Shown in pieces: positions 20,339 to 31,997 of a stretch of DNA of 64,000 bases. Under the pieces are notes generated by a model. The model worked only from the letters and a program-made list of their open reading frames with translations, was not told the origin of the DNA and ran no database searches. Origin of the DNA: Craterostigma plantagineum (Eukaryota > Streptophyta > Magnoliopsida > Lamiales > Linderniaceae); contig JAPQWV010000738.1 of NCBI GenBank assembly GCA_027422505.1, forward strand, positions 186,001-250,000. Direction: 5' to 3'. Numbering within the stretch: the stretch's first letter is position 1; each line of letters starts with the position of its first letter. A program made the position numbers and the translations under genes.

Positions 20339-22742
20339 CTAACATAATTGAACCATGCCATGCGATGACGCCTCTCCCTTTCCACGCTTGGATAACCTCG
20401 AATGAATCTTAGCGCATTCGTCGACCCAAACGCAGGCAAAACCTGAACGAGAATCGGCCCATCGATTCAGCTTCTGCCTAATGCGTGTTAGGATAATGAG
20501 CAACGCGCGATACGGTCTTTCCCGAAGAGAACTAATCATTTCAGGACCAACCGCACCGTACAACCGTTCGATGCACCGTATATCAACCGCTGCATAATAA
20601 TAATATGGAATTAGCAACCACATATACATAAATAAACATCTGAACTACATAACGATTATATATATGTTTACGCATTAAAAATATAACCTGTGAAATGGTC
20701 CTCGATACGAACGGGACCGACACGACTAACTAAGTGGCGATGCATGTTGTACAAAACCTCGTCCGCTCGGCTGGCGAAGGACCTGAAGGACTCGAGCAGT
20801 GTGTCCATCTCGAATCTATAAAACAGCCCAAAACAAGAAAAAATTAATCGTATATAGCCAGAGAGATATAATACTTCAAAAAACGGCGCATTTAAACATA
20901 TACCAATTTTATTCTTACCTATCGTCTTCGCACTTGAACAAGTTCTCCTCGTACTGGTTTCGTCGCATGTGTCTGAATGAAGAGGAGTTCTCACTACCAC
21001 CAGCTACAGACACCCAGCGATCGTTTAGAACTTCATTTTCCAGATCGGTCCTTCCAGTAGCTCTAGAGATGGGATGCTACAATAACCAAAATTTTGTCCA
21101 ATTATTACATTGTAACACAACGATAAATTGTTCAAATATAGAAAAGCGCATACACCAGGAAATTTTTTTACATGTTTCGGAAAGAGCTGATAGCTTGGAG
21201 TGCAGCGATGACATTCTTCAACTTCACGCGCTTTCTCCAAAATCCTCGAGGGTTTGGAAGATTGTCCTTCATTCAATGATGTTTCTGAGATTGATAGACA
21301 ACATGAAACAAATTAGATGGATGAAACATTCCTAACACGCTTAAAATATTGAGGCAGCCTAATATGTGGACAGTAAAATGGTTTCAAAAGTTTGTTTTTT
21401 TTTGTATACCGCCAAGACCATATATATGCTTTTAAATAAAATTGAAGAAGGAAAATAGCGCAATGTATAGCTCACTTTTCAGCTGAAGTATGTTGCGAGA
21501 ACGTTCAACTGTATGGGCCGAATCTGGCAAGAAGTTGCGAAATTCTTCTAGAAGATCACCGTGGTTCGCCAATAGTGACGAAACCTGGAGCAAAAAAATA
21601 TATTTGTAAGGCGATCAAATGAAATGATTCCAAGTCATATCATATGAAATGCAATACCTCTTGGGAAACCTCGGTGATGCCCTTCTGCTGCTTTGGGTGC
21701 GCATCCAAGATTTGAAGTAACGATTTATGTACCGAAGCATCACGTTTCTGCCCAAGAAAGACAAAAGTAAGGCATACTGTAAGTTACAAAAACCAAGTCT
21801 GAAAAAAATTAATACAATCACTGAATGAGTTATCGATAAATCCACCTTGAGTTCGCTGAGGAAACATGTCGCATCCTTCGAATCAAACGTCACATTTTGC
21901 TGCGAAGGCGCAGCATCCTCGTTTGAAAGGGTAATTTTGTCACCCTCGGACAAGAACAAGTTAAACCCGAGAATCAAGCTCGGGTGTCCCTCAAATAACT
22001 CCTTTACGCGCTGAATGACGCCGGATAATGCAATTCTGAAAAGAAAAAGAAAAGATGAGCACGCGCAAAATTTGATTCATTTTTATCTATAATGCACATC
22101 AACCTCAACAAGAACAGATCAATTTACCGCTTATGCTTGAAATCTTTCATCAAATTGAGGAAATTGTCGTACTTTTCACGCTGATCGTGAAAAGCACACT
22201 TCACTTCCCATAAATAGTTAAACTCTTCGACCATACACGGTTGTTGCACACCACCGGTATTCTCACCTTCTTTGTTGCTCTTAGAAGGTTGTGAAGGGTC
22301 AGACCTATGATGCATTGAAGATGACATTATAAATATAACACAAAACGTAACATATTAAGCAAGCTTAGCACATGTAATACTAATTTTTTAGAGAAACTCA
22401 TTAGTTTTGAGATAAACCCCTAATGGTTCTTTCCAAATTGTTATCTTTCCCGTTAAGTTCAAGATTGCATCAAATTCATCATTTGTAGAGTTCTAAATTC
22501 AACATCTGTATGAAGAAGGTGACCTAATTAACCTAACACAAGATAATATACCATCCATGACGACACTGATAGAGATCTTTTGCATGTCATCACGTACCAT
22601 ACTAGTTTATGCTTCTACGAACCACAACAACATGAACAAATAATAGTTTGCTCAAAATACACAAGAAATCAGATGTAAGTAAATAATTGAAAAAGAATTA
22701 CGATTGACGCTGTGCTCCATGCTCCTCTCGCGATCTCTTCAT
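20339..22742 (-). CDS. Truncated SIN3-like corepressor D, copy 1
   Basis: An intact nine-exon member of about 418 aa, starting [14 protein letters not shown] at 22742. Splice borders correspond one-to-one with gene C. PAH1: [16 protein letters not shown] with KDFKHKR, then [19 protein letters not shown]2: [17 protein letters not shown] and [17 protein letters not shown]. The HID region has 12 extra residues before the Cys-His motif ([15 protein letters not shown]), which C and E lack. Three extra residues (NIL) precede the exon-5 donor. The HID keeps the canonical [16 protein letters not shown] and ends [17 protein letters not shown]. The exon-6 donor is gtaaaa, weaker than gtaag in the others. 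No disabling change was seen. Function as for gene C: inferred HDAC/repressor scaffold fragment. Confidence 0.87.
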
Positions 22743-23556
22743 TGCTCTACGTAAGAAAACACAGCTGCAAATCAAAGAAAAAGGAAGAGATTAACGATGG
22801 TGACTTAATGGAACCAAGGAAAAAGAAAAAGACAAATCCAACAAGTGAGGACTGATTCCCCAACATGTTAAACCTCGTCTCCATTTAAAAAGAACCATCT
22901 GAAAACCAGATCTAGTTAAAAATTAAAAAAGTACAAACAAACAAGCTGTATTTAGACACATCTGAGATCAATGAATGAGCTAGGGTTCTGAAACTCAATT
23001 TTCATTCTTACATTTTCTCAGACTGCTTTCTTAATCTTCACCAGCGGCTGCCACCTTATGCGCAGGAGCAACAACTGAAATGATGCCTTGTATCAGAGAT
23101 GAATCAAGAAAATATTTCGAACCCTTTTCTTCCAATGAAGTAATTTCGTGATGATTTTAGAATGATAGACTGTGACTTGTCGAAGCTCAGGGAAAGGACG
23201 GAGTGAAATATAGAGAGAAGATTTGTGTCTCTAGAATTCTCGGCTCATATCCTACCATCATCAGAGAGTGCATATAAATAGTCTTTGTCTTAGGGTTTGT
23301 TGGTAATGACTGGGCTGATTGGACACAAAGCCCCATGACAACTCGATTTCCTGGCCCACTGTCTCTGACATTCATAAATACTTTATAGTTCTTTAAGCTT
23401 GTACTTATAAAATATCGTAATTATTTTATGTATATATAACGTCATCAAATCACACACATCACCGTCCGTGAGTATATCCGTCGAAAGATCCTCGTACCAA
23501 GATTCTGTCTCATCTTTCAATAAATATATCTCAGCCTCAGGCGAACAATGTTTTCC
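22743..23556. promoter_or_regulatory. 5' flank of SIN3-D (shared module promoter block)
   Basis: Closely matches the 5' flank of SIN3-C, including the telo-box and TATTTATA pair (23298-23273, minus strand). The only non-repeat length difference I noticed between the large copies lies here: two bases (ag) near 22826 are missing at about 53041. Confidence 0.5.
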
Positions 23557-24795
23557 TCAAAATGGTTTGACGAATGAAATCATTTTTACAAATAATAATA
23601 AGAGCGTCGAAATAAACAACCATTGAAGCTCGATTGAATTCCTTGTCCAAGAACTGTTTCCAGCTCCTTGTGCTTCAGCTTGAGTATCATCTGCTAATTG
23701 CGCTGGCGGTGGAGGAGAAAGAATAGGGACATCGCACGTACCAAACGTTGCATTTTCCTGCAAAAATATACCTTCATATCTGAGTAACACGCTTTATACC
23801 ACAAAACAACTCTTGTAATAATATAATGGCATCACACATATATACATTGCAATAAGCAATGTTTCCACAGCCACATGCCAAGTCCGCATTCGCTTCGTCA
23901 ACTGCTTCTGATGCTCCTCCGCCGTCGCTCCTCTGCAATCGAATTAACGCAATAATTGTCCACACAGATTAAATTTGTCGAGGATTTTTAATTAAAGACA
24001 ATTGTTTTCTATGTTACATACTTGATAGAAATCGACCGCGATAAAATATGGACAAGGCCTACCCTCGACTCGATGGTAGGTTCTCATCATCTTAATCAAA
24101 GACGCCGAGTTGTCCACACAAGCCTCGCTTACGCTAGGGTTTGTTGGAAAATATTTGAGAAGCATTAGCGATTTCGAAGCCGAGTTCATCTGATCTGATT
24201 CCATTCTATTAGGAAATGCACCAGAAATATCTCTTCCTCTCCATCTTGTAGGATAGAAAGAAAAAGAAAAATTTTGTGATTCACTTTCATATAATTTCTT
24301 AAGTAATAAATAGAACCACAAGTGCATTTCTGAATATGTAGCAATTCAACAACTCACATCGGATTTCAACCATGTACTTCCACTCGTATGCAATGCCTTC
24401 GAAAGCTTCTTTCTCTGGCTTTAGACGTAAATACTACCCAACACTGACTCTTTGCGACCATGTCATCCACACTGGGCCCATTTGTACCGTTCTTGGGCAT
24501 TTTAGACCGGTAATAGTAAGTATCTAATCAAACGCCCGAGGGATCGAACACTTTGGTCAAGCCTTTTGGAGAAGTCACGTAATCTTCAATGAAGATGGCG
24601 ATGATCTCACTAGGGTTTCATTTTAGAAATGATTCGATTTCTCTCAAAGTGTTTATAGCGGGTTGTTGGGATATAAACACACATAGCGAGATGATGATTG
24701 AGTTGGGTGCATAAACTTGATAAAAAAAAAATTGAATTTTATAGGAACTTACAAATGCGGTTACATATTGTAACATCTCCCTCCAAACGAATTAG
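23557..24795 (-). pseudogene. PLC-X-domain pseudogene 4, copy 1
   Basis: The most complete of the decayed copies. From right to left: a scrap of the NVTAF exon end (near 24760), then the large catalytic-domain exon starting [14 protein letters not shown], which hits a TGA after FLK and further stops and changes downstream. The [33 protein letters not shown] and [13 protein letters not shown] exons follow. The final stop is lost, so the frame runs on past the hydrophobic end (LLLLFVKMIS). The N-terminal exons, including the first catalytic His motif, are missing. Cannot encode an active enzyme. Confidence 0.8.
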
Positions 24796-24978
24796 AATTT
24801 TAATTTCATTCTATAGACTTCGTCACATCGAGCACAAATCAAGTATATGCTGTACGTCAAAATCAAGTTCACATTAAACTGATCTTTGTCCATTTCGGAT
24901 ATAATCAAATACAACTTCGAACACAAACTGTTCTCTTGTCAATGTGAAAGTGTCGTCGTTTTAGCCGTAATCCAGTGG

Positions 24979-27363
24979 CTAACATAATTGAACCATTCCA
25001 TGCGATGGCGTCTCTTCCTTTCCATGCTCCGATAATCTCGAATGAATATTAGCGCATTCATCGACCCAAACGTAGGAGAAACCTGCACGAGAATCAGCCC
25101 ATTGATTCAGCTTCTGCCTAAGGCGGGTTAGGATAACGAGCAATGCGCGATATGGTTTTTCCCGAAGAGAACTAATCACTTCAGCACCAACCCCGCCGTA
25201 CAACCGTTTGATGCATTGTACGTCGATCGCTGCGTAATAATAATAATATGCAATTAGCAAGTAACCAAATATGTAAATAAATATCTGAACTGTTTAACGA
25301 TATATACGCGTAGTGTATATATATATATATAGCACATTCAAACCTGTAAAATGGTCCTCGATACGAAAGGGACCGCTGCGACTAACTAAGTCGCGAAGCA
25401 TATTGTCCAAAATCACGTCCGCTCGGCTAGCGAGAGACCTGAAAGACTCGAGCAACGTGTCCATCTCTAATCTATAAAACAGCGCGATGATTTTGCATCA
25501 TATAGCTAGAAGAGAGATATAACACTTCAAAACGGCACATTTAAACATATACATTTCTTTTTCTTACCTATCGTCTTCGCATTTAAACAAGCTCTCCTCA
25601 TACTGGTTTTGGCGCATGTGTTTGAAGGAGGATGAGTTCTCACTACCAGAGGCTACAGACACCAAGCGATCGTTTAGAACTTCATTTTCCAGATCGGTCC
25701 TTCCACTAGCTTTAGGGATGGGATGCTACAATAACAAATATTTTGTCGAATTAGATTGCAGTAACATCGATTAATACAAATTATCGACCAAGAAATTCTT
25801 ACATCGTTAGGAAGAAGCCTATAGCTGGGAGTGCAGCGATGGCATTTGGAAGAATGCCCTTCTTCATTCAATGATGTTTCTGAGATTGACGGACATTATG
25901 GAACAAAATCGAAGGACCAAATGTGTGAGTAACATACCTAAACACTTAGATATTGAGCAGCCTAATATGGACGGTAAATTATTTTGTTTTTCCGTAAACC
26001 GCCAGAAACCATATATACATTTAAATAAGACCGAAGAAGGAAAAAAGCGCAATATATAGCTCACTTTTCAGCTGGCGAGAACCTTCAACTGTATGCGCCG
26101 AATCTGGCAAGAATTTGCGAAATTCTTCTAGAAGATCACCGTGGTTCGCCAAGAGTGACGAAACCTGGAGCAAAAAGATATATTTGTAAAGCAATCAAAT
26201 GAAATGATTCCAAGTCATATCATATGAAATGCAATACCTCTTGGGAAACCTCGGTGATGCCCTTCTGCTGCTTTCGGTGCGCATCCAAGATTTGAAGTAA
26301 CGATTTATGCGCCAAAGCATCGCGTTTCTGCCCAAGCCCAAGAAAGACAAACAAAGGCCATAATGTAAGTTACAAAAAACAAAATTTGAAAAAAAAAACA
26401 ATAATACAATCGTTGAATGAGTTGTCGATAAATCCACCTTGAGTTCGCTGAGGAAACTTGTCGCATCCTTCAAATCAAACTTCACATTTTGCTGCGAAGG
26501 CGCGCCATCCTCGTTCGCGAGGGTAATTTTGTCACCCTCGGACAAGAACAAGTTAAACCCGAGAATCAAGCTCGGGTGTCCCTCAAATAACTCCTTTACG
26601 CGCTGAATGACGCCGGATAATGCAATTCTGAAAAGAAAAAGAAAAGATGAGCACGCGCAAAATTTCGATATTCATTTCAAAAATGCACATCAACCTCAAC
26701 AAGAACGGATCAATTTACCTCTGATGCTTGAAATCTTTCATTAAATTGAGGAAATTGTCGTACTTTTCACTCTGATTGTGAAAAGCACGCTTCACTTCCC
26801 ATAAATAGTTAAACTCTTCGTCCATACACGGTTGTTGCGCACCACCGATATTCTCACCTTCTTTGTTGCTCCTAGAAGGTTGTGAAGGTTCAGACCTATG
26901 ATGCATTGAATATGAAAGTATAAATACAACACAAAACGAAGCATATAAAGCAAGGTTAGCATAAACAGTCTTCTAGTCATGTAATAATATTTTTCAGAGA
27001 ACTCTAGTTTCGCGATAAAACCCTAATGGTTCTTTCCAAATTCTTATCTTTCTCGTTTAATTCAAGATTGCATCAAATTCATCATTTGTAGAGTTCTCAA
27101 TTCATTATCTCTATGAGGAAGTGACCTAATTAGACTCATAACACAAGATAATATACCATCCATTACGACACTATAGAGATCTTTTGCATGTCATATAAAA
27201 TCACGTATACCACACTAATATTACACATTATGCTTCTACTGCCACAACAACATGAACAAGAATTTGCTCTAAATACACAAGAAATCAAAGACGATGTATG
27301 TAAACAATTGAAAAAGAATTACGATTGAGGCTGTGCTCCATGCTCCTTTCGCGATCTCTTCAT
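24979..27363 (-). CDS. Truncated SIN3-like corepressor E, copy 1
   Basis: An intact nine-exon member of about 403 aa, starting [14 protein letters not shown] at 27363. PAH1: [16 protein letters not shown], then [16 protein letters not shown] (same as C). PAH2: [17 protein letters not shown] and [103 protein letters not shown], ending [17 protein letters not shown]. It is closest to C in exon 3 and to D elsewhere, suggesting exchange between units. It lies downstream of the only intact PLC-X gene, with about 1.2 kb between them that contains a recent-looking MITE. Confidence 0.87.
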
Positions 27364-28573
27364 TGCTCTACGTAAGAAACAAAGCTGCAAATCAAAGAAA
27401 AAAAGGAAGAGATTAACGATGGTAACTTAATGGAACCAAGGAAAAAGAAAAAGACAAATTCAACAAGTGAGGACTGATTCCCCAACATGTTAAACTCTGG
27501 TCAGTTTCTAAAAAGAAATATCTGAAAACCAGATCTAGTTAAAAATAAAAAAGTATAAACATACAAGCTGTATTTAGACAGATCTGAGATCTATGAATGA
27601 GCTAGGGCTCCGAAACTCAAATTTTCATTCTTACATTTTCTGAGACTGCTTTCTCAATCTTCACCAGCGGGCAGCAGCTCCACCTTATGCCCAGGAGAAA
27701 CAACTGAAATGAAGCCTTGTAACAGAGATGAATCAAAAAAATAATTGGAACCCTTTTCTTCCAATTACGTAGGAGCTCAGGCAAAGGAGTGAAATATGGA
27801 AGAAAAATATAGAGAAATGAAGCTCAGACTGTGACTTCTAGAATTCTCTGCTCATGTACTACCATCGCAGTGCATATATAGAGTCTCACACTTGTCTTAG
27901 GGTTTGTTAGAAATGACTGGGCTAACTGTACACAAAGCCCGATGACAACTCAATTTCCTGGGCCCACTCTCTTGACATTCATAAATACTTGGATATATTT
28001 GAATTAAGACCTCGTCCGAAGTTTAATTTAAGATTCAGACCCTGTCAGAAAAAAACGTTAGTTTAAAGGACCCAATTTCTGTAAAATTTAGAGATAAGGA
28101 CATAACTTTAAAAAGTGGTATAAAAGTTAACTGGTGTATGATGATCGTTTTGTGTTACAAACTTTCAACATATTGTTATTTCAGAAGTATGGAGTGGTAC
28201 TGCAGAAATGAACTGGTATCGGATGATCATTAACTGGTACTAAATGATCGTTTTGCATTACAAATATCAACATATTGTTATTCAGAGAAATGAAGTGGTA
28301 CTGCAGAAATCGGTCCTTAAAACTAATTTTCTTTTCCTGACAGGGCCTGAATTCTAATTGAAACTTATGACGGGGCCTGAAATGGAAAGTTCCCTAAATA
28401 CTTTTATAACTAGTTGTTTAAGCTTGCATATAAAATATCGTAATTATGCTATGTATATACTTTATGTCGAAAGATCCTCGTACCAAGGTTCTGTCTCATC
28501 CTTCAAAAATATACTTTCTGCAGCCTCAGGCGAACAATGTCTTCCTCAAAATGGTTGGCGATTGAAATCATTT
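27364..28573. promoter_or_regulatory. 5' flank of SIN3-E and 3' flank of the PLC-X gene
   Basis: A diverged version of the shared module promoter block (TATATA near 27875, gggttt near 27900), interrupted by a 404-base MITE. No gene is seen. Confidence 0.45.
27991..28394. mobile_element. Mutator-like MITE (404 bp, 9-bp target duplication)
   Basis: Flanked by a 9-base direct repeat taaatactt (27982-27990 and 28395-28403). Units C and D have a single taaatactt at this point, so the empty site is preserved. The ends form a long imperfect inverted repeat of about 60 bases. The left end contains gacctcgtccgaagttt, then cagaccctgtcag. The right end read inward contains ggccccgtcataagttt, then caggccctgtcag. 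Inside are two roughly 95-base direct repeats (cgttttg..ttacaaa, caacatattgttatt, gtggtactgcagaaat). The 9-base duplication and long TIRs fit Mutator-like elements. There is no coding sequence, so it is non-autonomous. Confidence 0.82.
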
Positions 28574-30584
28574 TCACAACAATAATAATAAGAGTGTCGA
28601 AATAAACACCCATTGAAGCTCGATAGGTTTCCTTGTCCAAGAGCGGTTTCCACGCCCTTGTGCTTCAGCTTGAGTATCATCTGCTAATTGCGCAGGCAGT
28701 GGAGGAGAAAGAACGGGGACATCGCACGTACCAAACGTTGCATTTTCCTGCAAAAATACCTTCACAATCTTAATAAGACTTTAAACACAAAACAACTCTT
28801 GTAATAATTTAATGGCATTACACATATACCTTGCAATAAGCAATGTTTCCACAGCCACATGCCAAGTGTCCATTCGCTTCGTCAACTGCTTCTGATGCTC
28901 CTCCACCGTCGCTCCTCTGCAATCGAATTAACACGATAATTGTCCACACAGATGAAATTTATCGAAGATTCAATTAGAAGATAACTGTTTTCTATATATG
29001 TACGTACTTGATAGAAATCGACCGCGATGAAATTTGGCCAAGGCCTACCCTCGACTCGATGGCAGGTTCTCATCATCTTAATCAATGACGCCGAGTTGTC
29101 CATGCAAGCCTCGCTTGCGTTAGGGTTTGTTCGAAAATAATTCACAAGCATTAAGGATTTCGAAGTCGAGTTCATATGATCTGATTCCATTCTGTTAGGA
29201 CATGTACCAGCAATCATCCCTCCATCTCCATCTGTAGGATAAGAAAAAGAAAAAAAATGTGTGATTCACTTTCATATAATTTTTTTTTCTCGGACATGTA
29301 ATAGAACCCTTGTGAATTTCAATATGTAGACATTCATTATTTTTAACTCACATTGATTTTCACTCACATAGTTCCACTCGTATGCAATTCCTTCGGAAGC
29401 TTCTTTCTCTGGCTTAGAAGTAAATACTACCAAACGCTGATTCTTTGCGACCATGTCATCCACACTGGGCCAGTTTGTACCGTTCTTGGGCATGTCGGAT
29501 AATGGTAATAAGTATCTGCTCAAACCCGAGGCATCGAACACTTTGGTCAAGCCTTGGGGAGAAGCAACGTAATCTTCGATGAAGACGGTGATGATCTCAC
29601 TAGGGTTTCGTTCTAGAAATGATTCGATTTCTCTGAGCGTATTTATAGCAGGTTGCTGGGATATATAAACACACACGTAAACGTACACACGTAGAGATGA
29701 TGATTGAATTGGAAATTTGAATATAATGCAATAAGCTTGATACTTAAACTTACAAATGCGGTTACATTATAACATCTCCCTCCAAACGAATGGCAAAGCC
29801 ATATGTCGTTGTTGAAGTCATACATGTCGAGCATAAGCCCTCGAACACCGTTCTACATAAAGACCAAAAGAAGGTGTATATTTGATGAATATGCATGCTA
29901 AATGAATATAAGTTTAAACGCTAAGATTATAAGCTTTCGAAGAATCCCAGGTAAATATATAGTAATATATACGATGAATACTGAACGTTAAAGCATATGT
30001 GTGTGTGTGTGTTGAATAACATTGTGACATACATTGAGCTGATCCGAGACCGAGTCTTCTTGATTAGTTGGAGCGAGAAGAACAGAACCCGTACCCGAAG
30101 TTGATCCGGTCCGAGAAAACGAGTTATGAGTCGTCAGCCATGAATATTTATTGTAAGGAAGCCCTTTGACCTGTCATAACTCATAAATATGAATAAAAAA
30201 ACAATATCATCATAATCGAAGCCAATATATACATATATATATATATATATATTACGTAGGGTAGGGATGCTAGCTTTAGAATTAGACCTTCGTCGTAGGA
30301 ATAATTGGCTGCACGCGGCTGCACCGAGGTCTGGTGTTGCCATTTGCAGGGCAAGTGCCACAAAACAAACCAGGGCTGCAATCGTTCTTTGTCGATGAAC
30401 ATGTTTCACCAATCTGATTTTTTTTTCTTTTTTTATTTGATATGCTTACAGTTTTTCTTTAAAAAAAATCAAGATCGACGGTTTTGAGAGCACACGATGA
30501 AGTACGATTTACCTTTAAACAAGAAGAAAGGTTGAAGAAGAAAGCTCCAATCAAGAGCAGCCTCGTCCGTACGAATCCGCGACC
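28574..30584 (-). CDS. PI-PLC X-domain-containing protein (At5g67130-like), copy 1
   Basis: A secreted or GPI-anchored protein with a phosphatidylinositol-PLC X-like barrel. Exons: 30584-30513 (signal-peptide-like [17 protein letters not shown]), 30413-30288, 30170-30033, 29852-29754, 29655-29352, 29231-29008, 28916-28830 and 28747-28574. All are in phase; about 407 aa are seen. After the signal comes a Cys-rich knot ([20 protein letters not shown]). The PLC-X core follows: [16 protein letters not shown] (first catalytic His), [18 protein letters not shown] (second His), [15 protein letters not shown], and VVFTSKP. A second Cys pair region ([12 protein letters not shown]) leads to a hydrophobic C-terminal end ([10 protein letters not shown]), as expected for a GPI signal. 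No in-frame ATG precedes the signal segment before a stop, so the true start is in an unseen upstream exon or has been lost. Confidence 0.8.
30231..30252. repeat. (AT)n microsatellite in PLC-X intron
   Basis: Alternating AT tract about 20 bases long, two bases longer in copy 2 (near 60446-60468). A short (TG)n tract lies nearby at about 29999-30012. Confidence 0.9.
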
Positions 30585-31751
30585 CTGAAACGATTATGAA
30601 TGGGATCAAACAGTTTTTGGGGAAGAACAAAAAAAGTAAGAAAGGAGAAGATTTTATGATTGGGAAATATTAAAAAACGCTGCCTTCATTTGGCCTTTTG
30701 GTAAAACTCGGAAAAGGTGCATCATATGTACGTATGTATGCATGTATGGTATATACGGAGCGAGAGAGATGTTTTTTCGTAATTGGACCTTTTCTTTATT
30801 TAAGATGTGAGGTGAAATAAAGGAAATCGATTGTGACACTCTTCAATTTCCTAATTTAGGGGAGCGTCAGAAAGCAAGGTTTGCGTTCTAATATGCGAAT
30901 GATGAACTATATATCAAGGGGGTGTTTGTTATATCCCCGTGATATGGATAAAGGTGATATGTCATCCTCGTGTTTGTTTTGAGGTGATATTTCATTTGGC
31001 ATATTAATGTAACATTGGAATATTGTGTTTGTTTAATTGCATTGATCTGTTGGATGATGTTGTGTAAGTGTCATATTTAACCTTATGTATATTATGTAGT
31101 TAAAGTATTTTAATATGTTCATTTGAGGTTCTATTTTACGTGATAGTTATTAATATTTAAAAATCAAGTATTATTTTTAAGCATTAATTATAAGTAAGTT
31201 ATATAATTCTTTCAATAGAATTATTTTATCTTATTAAGCAATAAACATAGATTTTAATTGAGTTATTAAATGGAAGTATTTTATATATTTCCTCAATATA
31301 ATTATTTTAACTTTTTTAAGCTTAATAGATTAATCAATTATTAATTATAAGTATTTCTATAATTCTTCAACATAATTCTTTTATTTTTTAAGCATTAAAT
31401 ATAATTTATTTAAGATTTAAAATGTTAGTTATGAAATTTAAAATAGAAATAATGGTATATAAGGAATTAATGTTAAAAGATAAGGGGATAACTGATTTAT
31501 GATTTGTCAATCCGCGTCCGATGATTTGGACTAGGCCTTAGTATTTTTTGATCAAGTGAAGTTAGACTAACCTCGCTCGATGTCGATGTTACTTTATTGC
31601 CTTGCATTGTATGGTCGACAAATCAGAAATAAAAAATAACATTATTAACTAAAAAAGAATTCTTAAAAAAAAATAAAAAAAACCAACTAAACATTTTGAC
31701 GGATTTCCCGTAGAAATGCAAAATAAAAAAAAAATAAAAACTAACTGTAAA
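30585..31751. other. AT-rich intergenic region ending at the duplication junction
   Basis: No gene is recognised. A possible element end (gggggtgtttgttatatccc) lies near 30919, without a clear partner. From about 31640 the sequence is A-rich and contains one unit of the palindromic repeat (gacggatttcccgtagaaatgc, about 31699-31720) that is expanded beyond copy 2. The right breakpoint of the duplication therefore falls inside that repeat array. Confidence 0.6.
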
Positions 31752-31997
31752 AGACCACAAGTTTTTTAATAGGTGAAATTATAGTTAAATTTTATATTAT
31801 GTTTAAGCGGATATACATTAGTTGGTTAATTTAGTTAATGTTAATTCTTTTCCTACCTTGTTTGAAATAATTCAGCTTATTCCTGTGTGTTTTCTTTTCT
31901 TTCTTTTCTTTTTTTTTTTTTGTTTTTTTTGAATTAATTAACCATATGAATAATTTGTTTCATCTTCTTCCCCCTCCCCAATCTTCGTCGAAAATCA

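Larger units (their letters stand above)
1540..31751. repeat. Large direct repeat, copy 1 (~30.2 kb)
   Basis: Copy 1 of a direct repeat, about 30,212 bases. The sequence from agaccacaag (1540) through ctaactgtaa (31750) recurs, essentially unchanged, from 31752. Matching gene positions are offset by 30,211-30,215 throughout, and the drift is explained by a few short length changes. It contains the CNGC, RING, AN1, CREG, SIN3-like and PLC-X genes. Left-flank sequence (cagggtac before 1540) is not found before 31752. Confidence 0.97.

Noticed and set aside
20799..21335. 178-codon plus-strand frame opposite SIN3-D
   Set aside because: Antisense to exons 6-8 and their introns, with no family resemblance.
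30917..31540. Possible further MITE starting gggggtgtttgttatatccc
   Set aside because: I could not find a convincing inverted partner or target duplication, so no element is called.
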